This document shows, one piece after another, positions 48,001-60,084 of a DNA stretch of 64,000 nucleotides. Each line of letters begins with the position of its first letter. Within the stretch, counting starts at the first letter, position 1. Location: contig JAUTDP010000001.1 in assembly GCA_033439795.1 (NCBI GenBank), positions 2,728,001 to 2,792,000 on the forward strand. The letters run 5' to 3'. Both the position numbers and the translations under genes were made by a program. The notes under the pieces were generated by a model. The model was not told the origin of the DNA. It saw nothing but the letters and a program-made list of their open reading frames with translations, and made no database searches. Source of the DNA: Sordaria brevicollis. Its lineage: Eukaryota; Ascomycota; Sordariomycetes; Sordariales; Sordariaceae.

Positions 48001-51000
48001 TATTAATATTTTAAAGGGCTTTAATAATTTAAACGAAATAATTAAAATCTTATAATAATAAATACTTTGCGGCTTTATAATTTATTAACATTTTAAAATA
48101 TTATTTTATTTCGGTTAGGATATTTTCAGCCACTAAATTAAAATTAAATACAAATTCGTAAATTTACTAATTAAATTATTAATAAATATTATTATAATTA
48201 AAATATAAAATCGTTACTATAATTATAATATAAAAATAATTTACTTTACGTAAAATCCTCTCCTTAATCTAATCGTAAATTATACCGTATATAATAAATA
48301 ATTACTATTCTATAATATTTTACTATCTAATTTTATAAAAGCGGCTTATATATTAGAATATTATATTAATATTCTAAACGAAATTCAAATTAATATTAAT
48401 ATAATATTAATAATACAAATTTAAACCTACGGTATTAATAGTAAAATTGAAAATTAAAACGTATAAATATTATTTCAATTAATTTTATTTCATAATAATT
48501 TCGCCGTATTAAATATACATTTAATTACTATAAATTATTTTAACTTTTAACCCGACCTTCTAAAGGAATACTTATAATATCCTATATTATCATTAATATA
48601 TAATTAAATTTTATTTTAATTAAAATATAAAATCGTAATTTTAATTATAATTAAAATAAGAAAATTTATATTTAAAATTAAAACGAATTTAATATTATAA
48701 AAACGCGCTTCTTCTCTACATAAATTATTATACATTTAATTATTATTTAAACGAATAAAAATAATTTTAAAAATATTTATTTTAATATTTAAACCCAATT
48801 TATATACAACGTAAGGGATATATCTTTTACTAAATTAATAAATATATAAAATAAATTACCGTCGATATTAAATTTAATAAATTCGTTAATAACGTCGATT
48901 TTTAAACGGGTTTTTTATATATATAATTACGAATTAAAGTAATTAAACTTTTAATACTTCTTCTTCTAAAATTCCTTAAAAAAGCGTATACAATCAGTTA
49001 TAAATTGCCCCCTTATAATAGAATTATAGAATAATATTTTTAATTCTTTAATATTTTATATTAAAAATTAGTTTAAGCAGATTAAAATTATATTAAAAGC
49101 AATTCGTTTATTATTCCCCTTAATAGTAGGGGGGTTAATATTTTTAATTTTAAAATTATAAAGATCTATAAAAATATCTTTAACGATTTTATTAATAATT
49201 AATTATACCTCTTCCTTTTTTAATTTATATTCGAAATAAATAAAATATACCTTTATAATAAAGATATTAACGAATAAATATATTATTATACTATTGCGTA
49301 TAAGGGTTATTATCCTCTAATTAATAATTATTACCCTAATATAATTTATAATTTAAATAAATAGGCCGGTCGTAACCCTATTAGAATCTATTATCGAAAT
49401 AATTTATTAAATACTTAAATAGAAAAATTATTATTTATAACCCTATTTAATTTTAATCTCTTAAAGGGCGTCCCTAATAATTTATAACGTCCCCGCCTAA
49501 ACGATATTATCGGGATTATTATTGTAGGAATTAATATATTCGTAATTATTTATTAATTCTATAATTAATTTATACTTAACCGGGAGTTTAAAAACGCCCT
49601 TCAAATATAATTCCTAAATTAAATTAATAAATAATAAAATATCCCCGAAACGATTTAATATAGGGGTCGTAAAATATAATAAGCGGATTAGGGTAAGCAA
49701 TACCCTAATTACCCTAATAATTATCAAATTAATATTCTTCGCAAATTAGGCTTCGTTAATAATAATATTCTAGAATTTAATATTTCTAATTATCGTAATA
49801 CTAATTTTAATAACTTATATTATATATATCTTTTTAAATTTATAAAATATTAATATATTATATTTATTATTCTTATTATAATAAAAACGGGAATTCTAAT
49901 TAGAGTAAAAATTTACCGATTTTAAGTATTTAAAGAAATACCCTTAGGGTTAGCGTTACCTTTTAATTCTTTAACCTCTTCCTCGGCTATATTTATAGTA
50001 TTAACTAAATCGTTATTCTTATTATTTAATTATCCGTTATTTATTTTATTATTATTTTTATTAGATTAATTAAATTCCTCTAATTATTTACCGCCTATAT
50101 TAATTTCCATACGCCCCTTTACGCCAATATAAAATAAATCGTAATCTTTAAAAATATTACATTTCGGAATAAATTTCTTATCCTTAATTACTTACTACTT
50201 AACGACGGTAAAGGCTATAATTAAAATAATAATTTTAATTATTATAGAATGTCCTCTTTTCTCTATATATTTTTATATTAAATTATCGAATTTTAATATA
50301 ATTAATATACGCGCCCTTTTTATATCGGTTTTAAGTATTTAACCGGAATTTTAATATTAAACCTAAATTTCTAAATCGTTAAATATTTAATAGAATTCGG
50401 TAAACGTTTAGAGTATTAAAGATAATAAAAATATAATAAAATTCGGGTAGGCCTTAATTAATTTCTCTTATTCGTAATCGGATTTAAATTGTAAATATTA
50501 TATTAAAAATACCGTACTATAAATTAACGTTTTCCTTATACCGATTTTACTTATAAAAATAGCGTTACGAAAAAAAGAATTTAATAATTTATAAATAATA
50601 TAAGCATTTATTAGAAATTAATATTAATTTAATATTATGATAATTAGAATAATTAAATTAGTTATAATTAGAATAAAATAAATTTACCGGCAATTTAATA
50701 AGCGAAAGGATTACATTTCTCTTCTTTATTTATATTTTAATTCGCCTAATTATATTTACTTATATATAATAAATAATTAAACGCGGGAAGCGAAGTCTCT
50801 TCTTTACTATTATAATCGGTAATAATTTTATTAATAATACGAATATTACCGATAATAAATTCGGCGTCGGAAAAGTATTTTTATAATAAATAATATGTAA
50901 TAATTAAATTTTTAATATACGTAAAATTTTAAATCTCCGTTTATATTTTAACGTAAATTTTATCCTAATTATCTTTATCATTTTATATGATTTATATAAT

Positions 51001-52246
51001 CCAATCGATTCTTTTAAATATATTGAAGAAAAAGCGTAAAATATCTTCCTTTTTATAAAAAAGGGGAAATTCCTTAAAGTTTATTCTAAATTTAACAATT
51101 TTCTCTTCGCTCTAAATTTCTCCTAATACTAATATAAAATAATTAAAGGTATTATAATTAAGAATAAGGGCCGGGTCGTTATTATATTCCAATTAACCTA
51201 ATTTAATTATAGTATTTTTAATTATAGTATTATATTTAATATTCGATAGGTTATATAATAGAATATAAGAAATTGCGTAAATATAACGGTTATAAATCCG
51301 TTTAGATTAATCGTTAATAGGGCTATATTTTTAAATATTATCGTCCGTAAAGGGCGTAAAAAATTGACCATATTTATTAAAACTTTTTACATAATTCTTT
51401 AATTATATATTAAATAAAATAATTATATTATAAGCATTTTTTATAATATTATTTATTAATATAAAAGTCGTCGATAAATAACCTAAGAATACGGACGGGC
51501 CCGCTACTTCTACGGTTTTACCCTTTATAAAACGGGAAGGGTTAAACGTAATATAACCGTCCCTTCGTTTAATAAAGAATAAAAATATTTATTAAATACG
51601 AAATTAATCGTTTATATAATATTTATTATATATATAAGGATATAAATCGTCCCGTTTTATTAAACGGGGGTTCTTAAAATACTAAAGGCCAATTCTAATT
51701 ACGCGTAGTATAATATATAGTATAATAATAATCGTTCTAGGGATATAAATATCGTTTATAAATATACTCTATATAGGTTTAATAAAATTATTATTACGTA
51801 TAGTAACCGCCTATATAAATAAATCGTTTATAAAAGCTCTCTTAATTACGTATATTATATTATTAATTTATAAGTTAATAAAATTTAATAGCGTTATATT
51901 ATATAGGGTAATATAATTTAGGAAAATTATACCTACTTAGCCTTTCTTTTCGTTCAAGGTTTTAAAATTAATTAAAGGTTTAAATTAATCGGTAATTAGC
52001 GGATATTAATATATATTTATAAATGCGTTTATATATTAAATAAATCGTTATATATTATTCTAATTAAAATAATATAAGTAAAGCTTTATACAATAAATTC
52101 GAAGTAGTAAATTATTATTATAATTAAAATTGTATTTATTAATTCTAATTAAAGTAATATTTCTTAGGATATTAGATAAATAATTACGTTTTATTTTAAT
52201 AAGAATAAATTAAATTAGAATTCGATTTAATAAAATTAGGACTATT
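42000..52246 (-). repeat. RIP-mutated stretch, CA retained and TG lost, minus-strand coding relic likely
   Basis: CA dinucleotides persist while TG is nearly absent, so C in CpA on the minus strand was mutated and the plus strand was largely spared. Minus-strand frames can be followed for long distances through RIP-type stops, for example near 45.0-46.7 kb and 50.6-51.5 kb, and read like real but unrecognised protein. No reverse transcriptase or transposase motif could be assigned. It could be one large element or several nested ones. Confidence 0.45.
46361..46741 (-). repeat. 78-bp tandem array, 4.9 copies, in-frame 26-residue repeat
   Basis: Units start at 46361, 46439, 46517, 46595 and 46673, exactly 78 bp apart, with no indels. 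Differences between units are mainly transitions. Because 78 is 26 codons, a minus-strand frame reads a repeated 26-residue motif containing GDEGNFK. This suggests a repeat domain inside a former protein rather than satellite DNA. Confidence 0.85.
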
Positions 52247-52450
52247 TGTTACGGCACTAAATTATCGGCAACGCTCCCCAGGCGTCTTAGCACTAAATTA
52301 CTAGCGGAGTACAATCGTACCTACAATTATATCTCCACTTTACTTATATATATAGTCCGAGAGTAGAGTTTTCGCTACTCTCTTTCGATTTTTTCCTCTT
52401 CGTATAATAATACATCTTTTCTAAGCTTCTACTAAATCGGTATCGTAATA
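52247..52450 (+). repeat. 5' LTR
   Basis: Begins TGTTACGGCACTAAATTATC and ends TATCGTAATA. It holds a TATATATA tract followed by a hairpin, GAGAGTAG (52359-52366) with CTACTCTC (52375-52382). It aligns to 59881-60084 over its whole length without gaps. The terminal CA expected of an LTR is TA here, as RIP would make it. No clear primer-binding site is readable just downstream. Confidence 0.93.
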
Positions 52451-54061
52451 ATTTATTATACTTTTTTATAATTAATAATTTAACGTTTATTAAACGTTTC
52501 ACTTTAATTAATTTATAAAAACGGTACTAATTTTTTTTAATTAAACTTTATTAAACCCCTTTTTATAAAATCCCTTATTTTTTTTATTAATTATTACTTC
52601 GATTCAATATTACCGACCCTTCATTAATTTTACGATTAAATATTATTAATTTTTCTCCGCCTTTACGCTTATTTAAATTTAAATTTAATCTTAATTATAA
52701 ATTTAAATAGCCCCGAAACGTCCGGTACGAATACCCTAAGCCTTAATTCTAATAGCGAACAATAGGCTTTCGCTACTAATTTCTTCCTTTCTTATAATTA
52801 ATTTTATATTAACATTACTATTTACAATTTATAAAACGACTTTTTTTACTTTATAAGTATTATAAAGGTAGATCCCGAATTCTTTATTTAATTCTATATT
52901 TACTTCAACGCTATTAAAGCCTAATTTAATCGTATTTAAAATTACGTTTATAATACTTAAATTTAAATTATAATAAATTTTAATATAATTTCCCGCTTTA
53001 AAATCCAATTTCGCAACCGTATTATTAAATTCGTTTAAAAAATTATTAAAATATAGAGGTAAATTAATTAAACCTTCTTTTACATTTCCGAATTCGAAAT
53101 TATTATTTATTTTTAAATTATTCGGACCGATATAATCGATTAACGAATTAACGCCGCTTAATTTAGGGTTAACCGACGTATTACCGAAATTATATTTTAA
53201 ATTCGTTAATACGTCGCTAATTAAATTAATTTTTAACCTTTATTTATCGTTTTTCTTTCTTTATTCCTTTCTTTATTTAACCGTATTCGTAGTATTAAAC
53301 CCCCTATCTTTATTAACGCCGAACGTTCTTTTATAAAATAATAAAAAGAATATATTAATTAAAAGTTTTTTATTAATATTAAATTCGCTATCGATTACGC
53401 TACTTATTTAATATTTATTAATTAGATCTTTTATATTTTTTAACGCCTTTTCGGCGACGTTTTTATACGTATTTATTTTAAGGTCGACGTAATTATAGCC
53501 TCCCTTCAAAATTCTATTATTTAACCCGCGGGCTTTATTAATTTTTAGGATTTTTTTAAATAATTCGATTTATATTATATTATTTTCGATATTTATATTA
53601 AAGTAGTCCGGGAAATAAATTATTTATAATAGGGTACTTTTCCCTTTACCGATTTTATTTTTACGTTTATTAAATTCGCCGATTTTTATAAATTCGATAT
53701 TCGCCGCCGTATCGACGCCTTTAAATCGAAAATTAATAAACACTTTTAGAATACTTTCATTAATATTACCGGCGTTAATTACCCGGCCTTCGATAATTTT
53801 AAAAATTGGGTAGATTTTTTCCGCGAATTTATTATTAATTTATTAAACGCTAATTATTACGCCGGCGTTTCGCTATTTGCCCCCGCCTAATCCGCCGGCG
53901 ATTTTATAATTTTTAATAAAATTTTTACCCTTATAAGGAAATTTAGTAATTTTATTTTTATAGAAGAATAAACCCGCCGTAAAGTAGAGGGTTTATATAT
54001 ATATTATAGTAAAGCCAGTTATTACGTTATAATTTATATAATTAAAGCGAAATATAAAGTT
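52451..54061 (+). pseudogene. Gag relic with mutated zinc knuckle
   Basis: A frame open apart from RIP-type stops runs at least from 53702 to the TAA at 54062. It ends in a CX2CX4HX4C zinc-knuckle array at 53996-54037 in which all three Cys codons and the His codon are now Tyr (TAT). The two flanking Gly positions read Ser. Gag would form the retrotransposon particle and bind its RNA. The region before about 53.7 kb is assigned by position only. Confidence 0.75.
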
Positions 54062-57000
54062 TAAACCCCTATTCCTATTTAAAATATTCTAGTTTCAATA
54101 CCGACGTTTAAAGCAAGAAAAGCTTAATTTTTAATAAAAATCGCCGCTAGAAATATAATATAGAAGAATTAAAAAATTTATATTTATATTTTATAAAATT
54201 AAATATTAATTTCTCTTTTTTAAATTCTATTCGCTTTAATAATACCCCCGAAACGTTATATTTTATAATAATCGATTTTAAATATTCGTTAATAGGCTTT
54301 ATTAATTCTTCTTTTATATAACGTTATATTCTCCTTTTAATATTTTTTTATTGCCTTTATACCTTCCGCTTAACCGATAATCGCGAAAGAAGTTCTATTT
54401 TTTATATTTATATTATATTTTACTTTATTAATTCTTTTACGGATCGTTTTATTCTTATTATTTAACCTTTTAATAATTCTAATATTATTTTTAACTTCCT
54501 TTAATTAAAAAAGTACAATTTTATTATAAATTAATTATAAAGTACTATAAATTTCCCCGGCTTTATTATTAAAAAAATACCTTTATTTCTTTCGCTTTCC
54601 GTTAAACACGTATTAAATTTTCCCTTATTAATTACAGCCCTCTAGATATTATTAAAAATTAAGCCCGTATTCCGAGACCCGACCCGGCCCTCCGTTAAAT
54701 TACGAAAATTTCGCTACTATTCTACTTCCCCTTATTATATTTCGAAGGCCTATTTTCGCCTAAATAATTATAATTAGCTATAAAATACGATTATCCGTTT
54801 ATTATTTACCCTTAATTTTATTTTAATATATAAAAAATTTAGCATAGAGGTTTTTAAATATATTCCCGATTAATTTTATTATTTTATTAAAATTATAATA
54901 TTTTTTTTTAATACTAATAGTAATTTGCCGACGGTTATAATCCCACTCCCTAACCCCGATTCCGAGGATTTTAATTAAACTTTTAATAATTTCGATAATA
55001 TTATATTTCGTATAATTTTCGCCGGCTAATTTATACTTATCCCTTTTTACCGGTCTTTAATTAATTACCGGGATTAAATAGCGGAATAATTATAATTCTA
55101 GGCTATTTCGGCGGAGGATATTTAAAAATATATCGATAGAAAACCGGTATTTATTTATATAAAAATTATTAAAATTTTATTAAAATACTTTTACCGCTTT
55201 TAAAAAGCCTTCGACTTTAAAACCGTAAAGATAATACCGCTTTACCGCCCTTTCGATTATAAAATCGATTTTATTTCCGGTTAAACCCCCTTATATTACT
55301 ATTTACGCCCTATATTTTAAAAAGAATTTTATATTATATATAAATATTTGAATAATTATTTAGCCTTTAATTTTATTCGTTTAAATTCGTTTTTTACGGT
55401 TATTTTTATACTTTTAGCCCGAAAATTAAGGGGTAATATACGAATTTATATCGATTATTGCGGGTTAAATAATATTATAATAAAAAATAGGTATTCTATT
55501 TTCTTTATTTACGAAATAATTAATTCCTTCCATAAAGTAAAGTAATTTAATAAATTTAATATTATTATAATTTTTAACCGTTTATATATCGCCGAGGGTA
55601 ATAAATAGAAAATTGCGTTTATTATTAAATTTAATTTCTTTAAATATTTTATTATAAATTTCGGTATAATAGGCGTATTAGCGTTATTTTAATATTATAT
55701 TAATTATATCCTATTTAATATTTTAAATAAATATATTATAATTTATTTCGACGATATATTTATTTATAATAGAATTAAAATAGAATATAAACGTTACTTT
55801 AAAAACGTTATAGAAAGGTTTATAAAAATAAGTTTAATTATCGATATTCGGAAGTGCGAATTCTATAAATATAAAATAAAGTATTTAGGGTTTATTATTT
55901 CCCGCGATAATTTATATATAAATTCCGAAAAAGTTAACGCTATTATCGGTTAAGGCGTTTTAAAAACTTTAAAGGATTTTTAACGTTTTATTAATTTTGT
56001 AAATTTTTATTACAAATTTATTAAAAATTTTTCTAAAATCGCCCAACCCTTTATAGCCTTTATATTTTATAATAAATAGGTTAGCCCTATATTTAAAATT
56101 ATAATTATAGTATTCGAACGTTTAAAGAACGTTTTTATTTCGGCCTTTATTTTTATATATTATTACCCTAAACGTTAAATTATTATTAAAATTAATATTT
56201 TAAATTAAACGTCCGGTAATATTTTCTTTTAAATTAATAAAGAAGGGAAACGCTATTTTATTGCTTTCTTTTCGTTTAAATACTCCCCGGCCGAATATAA
56301 TTATAAGATTTATAATAAGGAATTTTTCGCTATTATTAAAGTTTTTAAAGAGTAGCGCCCCGAATTCTAGGGAATTAAGGACGTTATTAAAATTATTATT
56401 AATTATAAAAGCTTTTAGTACTTTATAACGACGAAATTTTTTAATTAGCGATAGGTTTAATAGTCCGAATTTTTTAGCGATTTCTATTTTAAAATTATAT
56501 ACCGCCCGGGCGCTTATACAATTATCCCTAACGCCCTTTCTTAATTACCCGGAAGTATTTTAACGGATAAACGTAATTTCGACGACGATTAGGTAACGAA
56601 TTATATATATACTTTATTACCGAAGGAAAATTAAATTAAAGAATTGGATTTTAATAATAATAATAATAATAACGATGAATAATTTATAGGGCTTTTAATC
56701 TTTAATACCGAATTATTAATTAATAATTATATTAACGTTATTTATTTTATTTTACCCAATTCTTTTATAATTATTATTTACTTTTAAAACCCTAATTATA
56801 AAAAATTCTTTAAACGTATTAAAAAATTCGTAAAGGTTATTATAATAAATTATAAAGTCTTTTATAATTGGATTTTAATTAATAAGCGGGTTTTTATCCC
56901 CCCCTATAACGAAATTCGCTTCTAAATTCTTTAATGTATTTATAATTTAATATTTAATAATTACCCGAATTATTTTAAAATTTATAATTTCATTTAACGG

Positions 57001-58340
57001 ATTTATATTTAGCTTAATTTATTTAAAAATATAATTACCTTCGTTTAAAATTACTATTTCTACGCCTAAATTAAAAATTCTAAATTTACGCCCCTAAATT
57101 TATTCGAATTTATACCGGTCCTATTTCGTTAATAGTTTAATTTCTTAATAAATTTTATTAGCCCCCTTCCCGAAATTAAAAGCGGTAGGAGGACGTATAT
57201 TTATATTATAATAATTATCGACCGTTTAACGAAAATACGGTATTATATCCTTATTTATAATTTAATTACTAAGGGAATTATTAACGCTTTCTTCCGCGAA
57301 ATTTATTATTTATATAATACCCCCAATTTTATTATCTCCGACCGCGGCTCTTAATTCGTCGCTACTTTTTAACGGGAATTTTATCGATTTTTCGGCGTTT
57401 AATAAAGGTTTTTTTTATCCGTTTATTTAAAAATTAATAATTAAATAGAAATTATAAACGTTTATATTAAATAATATTTATACGCTTTTTATTTTTATTA
57501 TTAGGATAATTAATTTATTTAATTGCTCTTTATTAAATTCGCGGCGAATAATTATATTTCGGAAATTATAAGCCTCTCCCTATTTTTTATTAATTATAAT
57601 TAATATTCGAAAATAAATACTAAACCCTTTTAACGTCGCGACGCCTTTATATTGCCGATATAATATTAGGAATTATTCGACGTTCGGGTAATTAAAGAGC
57701 GTATAGAGTATATTACCGTTAGGGCCCGCTTATTTATAAAAGAGGTTTAAAAGAAATAGAGGCGTTATATTAATATTTATAGGTTAAACGCCCTAAAGTA
57801 CGTAATCGGGGATAAAATTTAAATTAATATTAAATATTAAGATTAAAATTACCCGTCCTTTAAATTAACCGATAAGTAAATAGGCCCGTTCGTTATTAAA
57901 AAGGTATACCGCTAAGTAATCGCCCTTATTATAAATATAATATATAAAATTTTCTTTATTTTTTATATTTCCTTTATTTAATTTTATTAAGAGGGTTTAC
58001 TTAATTAAAAAGCTTTTAATAAAATTTTCGATTAATAAATAAAGGGCGTTATCGTTTTTAAAGCGATATTCGGTAAGGAAGAATAGTATTTCGAACGTAT
58101 TTTTAATTTTATATAATCCTTAGAGGGTAAATTATTTTATAAGATTAAATAGCCCCGATTTTACCCGCTGGATTAGCGCCCCGTAGAAGATTTCTAAATT
58201 AATATAAGTGATATTTAGGATTTCTACGCTAAATACCCGTATAAATTAAATTTTAAATTTAATAAAACCTCGAATTTAACGCTAATAGGAATTAAGCGAA
58301 ACTTTAAAAAAATATAATGTAATTAATAATTCGCCCGAAT
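54062..58340 (+). pseudogene. Pol relic: protease, RT, RNase H, integrase, chromodomain
   Basis: One frame, offset by -1 from Gag, continues without indels. Landmarks: candidate protease Asp at 54274; RT with IRIYIDYCGLNNI near 55440-55480 and catalytic YFDD at 55744-55755; KYLGFIIS near 55875; RNase H start with its Asp codon now Asn at 56194-56196; integrase first catalytic Asp now Asn at 57151-57153, second Asp at 57340 and Glu at 57448, 35 residues apart; IIDRLTK at about 57214-57234; and a chromodomain-like segment at about 58078-58240 (YFERI, KLFYKIK, DFYAKYP). Many TAG/TAA codons replace Trp or Gln. It cannot be functional. Confidence 0.9.
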
Positions 58341-59880
58341 TTAACCCGTTTTTTATATATAAATTATAATACGCCCCTTCGGTCTCTTACGTATATATTA
58401 TAATATACTTTTATAGTTTTTTCCTATAGTTTTGGTTTATAAATTATATAATTATATTATTTAGGCCTTAAATTTTATTTTTTTTAATATCTCCTTATAG
58501 CGAAATACGGTAATAGAATTGTATTTTTATTATCGTTTTCCTATCGAAGTATTATATTCTTATTAATTATCCTCTATTAAAATTTATTATTTTTAAAACG
58601 AAGTTTTGACGTTTTATTAGCTATTTAAACGAAAATTTACGTAGGGAAATTATTTATAACCTACGCAATTTCTTCCTTTTAACGTTCGGGATCGGTATTT
58701 TCGGTAGTATTAATTATACGAATTATTTCCACTTCGATTATATTATAAAAGCGCTTTTTAATAAAAAATTAAATCGATTAATTAGGGTCGCTATAAATAA
58801 AGTGTATTAATTAAGTTTCCTTTTAATACTAATATTTTTATACGGGAATATTTATAGCGGGACGCTTAGGAGTTAATTATATTAAGGTTTAAATACGCTT
58901 ATTAATAATTTTTTTAATAATAGCGTACTATAGAATAATTAGTACTATATTATATATTTACTTATTCTTCGATAATATATTTATAGTATCTTTAATAGCC
59001 TTCTTGGGGCCTAAAAGCCTAAATTCGGCCTTAATAGCCGCTTTAACGGTATTAAAATATATTAGGAGATTTTTAATAACGATTGTAATACGCGTATATA
59101 ATGCCTCTTTTTAAATAAAAGTTTTATTAGCGTTGCGTTCTTAGAATTTAATTAATTAACGAATTAAAGTAGCGATGTCGGTTCCGTTATTAATTATTAG
59201 GATAGCGGGTTTATTTCGTTAATAAAATGCTAATTTAAAAAAAAAAAAAAAAAAAAAATAAAATTTATTTCGTTATAATTCTTTTTATAATTAATATATT
59301 TATAGTATTTCTTCTTCTTATTTAAAGGGTAAAAATATTAAAGCGCTATAGGAATATTATTATTTAGAATAGTATTTTTAATAATAAATTTTAGGTAAAT
59401 TATATAATTTATACCTTTAGCGGGAATTGCGTTAAAATTTTTATAAAGGTAATAGTGAGGAGGTATAATAATATTAGGGAAATGCGTAAAGTTTTTAAAA
59501 AGTTTATTTTATTATAGGCGAAGAAGGAGTATTTATTACGCGAGGAGTTTAGGGAGCGTTAGAATTACGCTAATAAAGGTTATAAAAAAGAAAGGAAGGA
59601 GAGAAAGAGAATTTAAAGGTTTAGAGGTTTAATTAAAATAGGAGGGGAAGAACCGTAGGCTTATATATTATTTTAGTTATTTAGATTCGGTTTAGCGCGG
59701 TACTATTTATAGCCGTTGCGGTAAGTAAATTGCTAAATTTATTATATTTATTTCGACGTATATAATAATATAGGCTACCCGTTATTATTACGTTTGCGGT
59801 TTATTGGTTGGCCTATAGGGGTGTCGGTATATTAATTTTATTAATAATTAAAATTAATTGCGTTTTAGAGCCGGGGGTAT
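58341..59880. repeat. Unassigned segment between pol and the 3' LTR, with poly(A)
   Basis: About 1.5 kb beyond the chromodomain, longer than a usual 3' untranslated part. It contains 22 consecutive A at 59237-59258. A plus-strand Arg/Glu/Lys-rich frame lies near 59520-59660. A GC-richer AGAGCCGGGGG just before the 3' LTR is a weak polypurine-tract candidate. An extra ORF or a nested insertion are both possible. Confidence 0.45.
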
Positions 59881-60084
59881 TATTATAGTACTAAATTATC
59901 GGTAACGCTCCTTAGGCGTTTTGGCACCGAATTATTAGCGGAGTATAGTTGTGCTTATAGTTATATTTTTATTTTATTTATATATATAGTCCGAGAGTAG
60001 AGTTTTCGCTGCTCTCTTTCGATTTTCTCTTCTTCGTGTAATAATACGTCTTCTTTAAGCCTCTGCTAGATCGGTATCGTGATA
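59881..60084 (+). repeat. 3' LTR
   Basis: Gapless match to 52247-52450 over 204 bp, with differences that are all transitions in both directions. It is followed immediately by CTATT, the target-site duplicate of the five bases before the 5' LTR. Its first bases read TATTATAG where the 5' copy has TGTTACGG. Confidence 0.93.

Larger units (their letters stand above)
52247..60084 (+). mobile_element. Complete but dead Ty3/gypsy chromodomain LTR retrotransposon
   Basis: The 7838-bp element has two 204-bp LTRs in direct orientation and a 5-bp target duplication, CTATT, at 52242-52246 and 60085-60089. Gag and Pol relics lie between the LTRs on the plus strand, in the order zinc knuckle, protease, reverse transcriptase, RNase H, integrase, chromodomain. 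That order, with integrase after RNase H, defines Ty3/gypsy; the chromodomain places it among chromoviruses. The LTR copies differ only by transitions, as expected of RIP after insertion. About 1.4 kb of unassigned DNA follows pol. Confidence 0.93.

Noticed and set aside
57220..57222. The Asp of IIDRLTK as the first integrase catalytic residue
   Set aside because: In gypsy integrases this Asp lies downstream of the true first catalytic Asp, which corresponds to the Asn codon at 57151-57153 in the INFISPLPE context.
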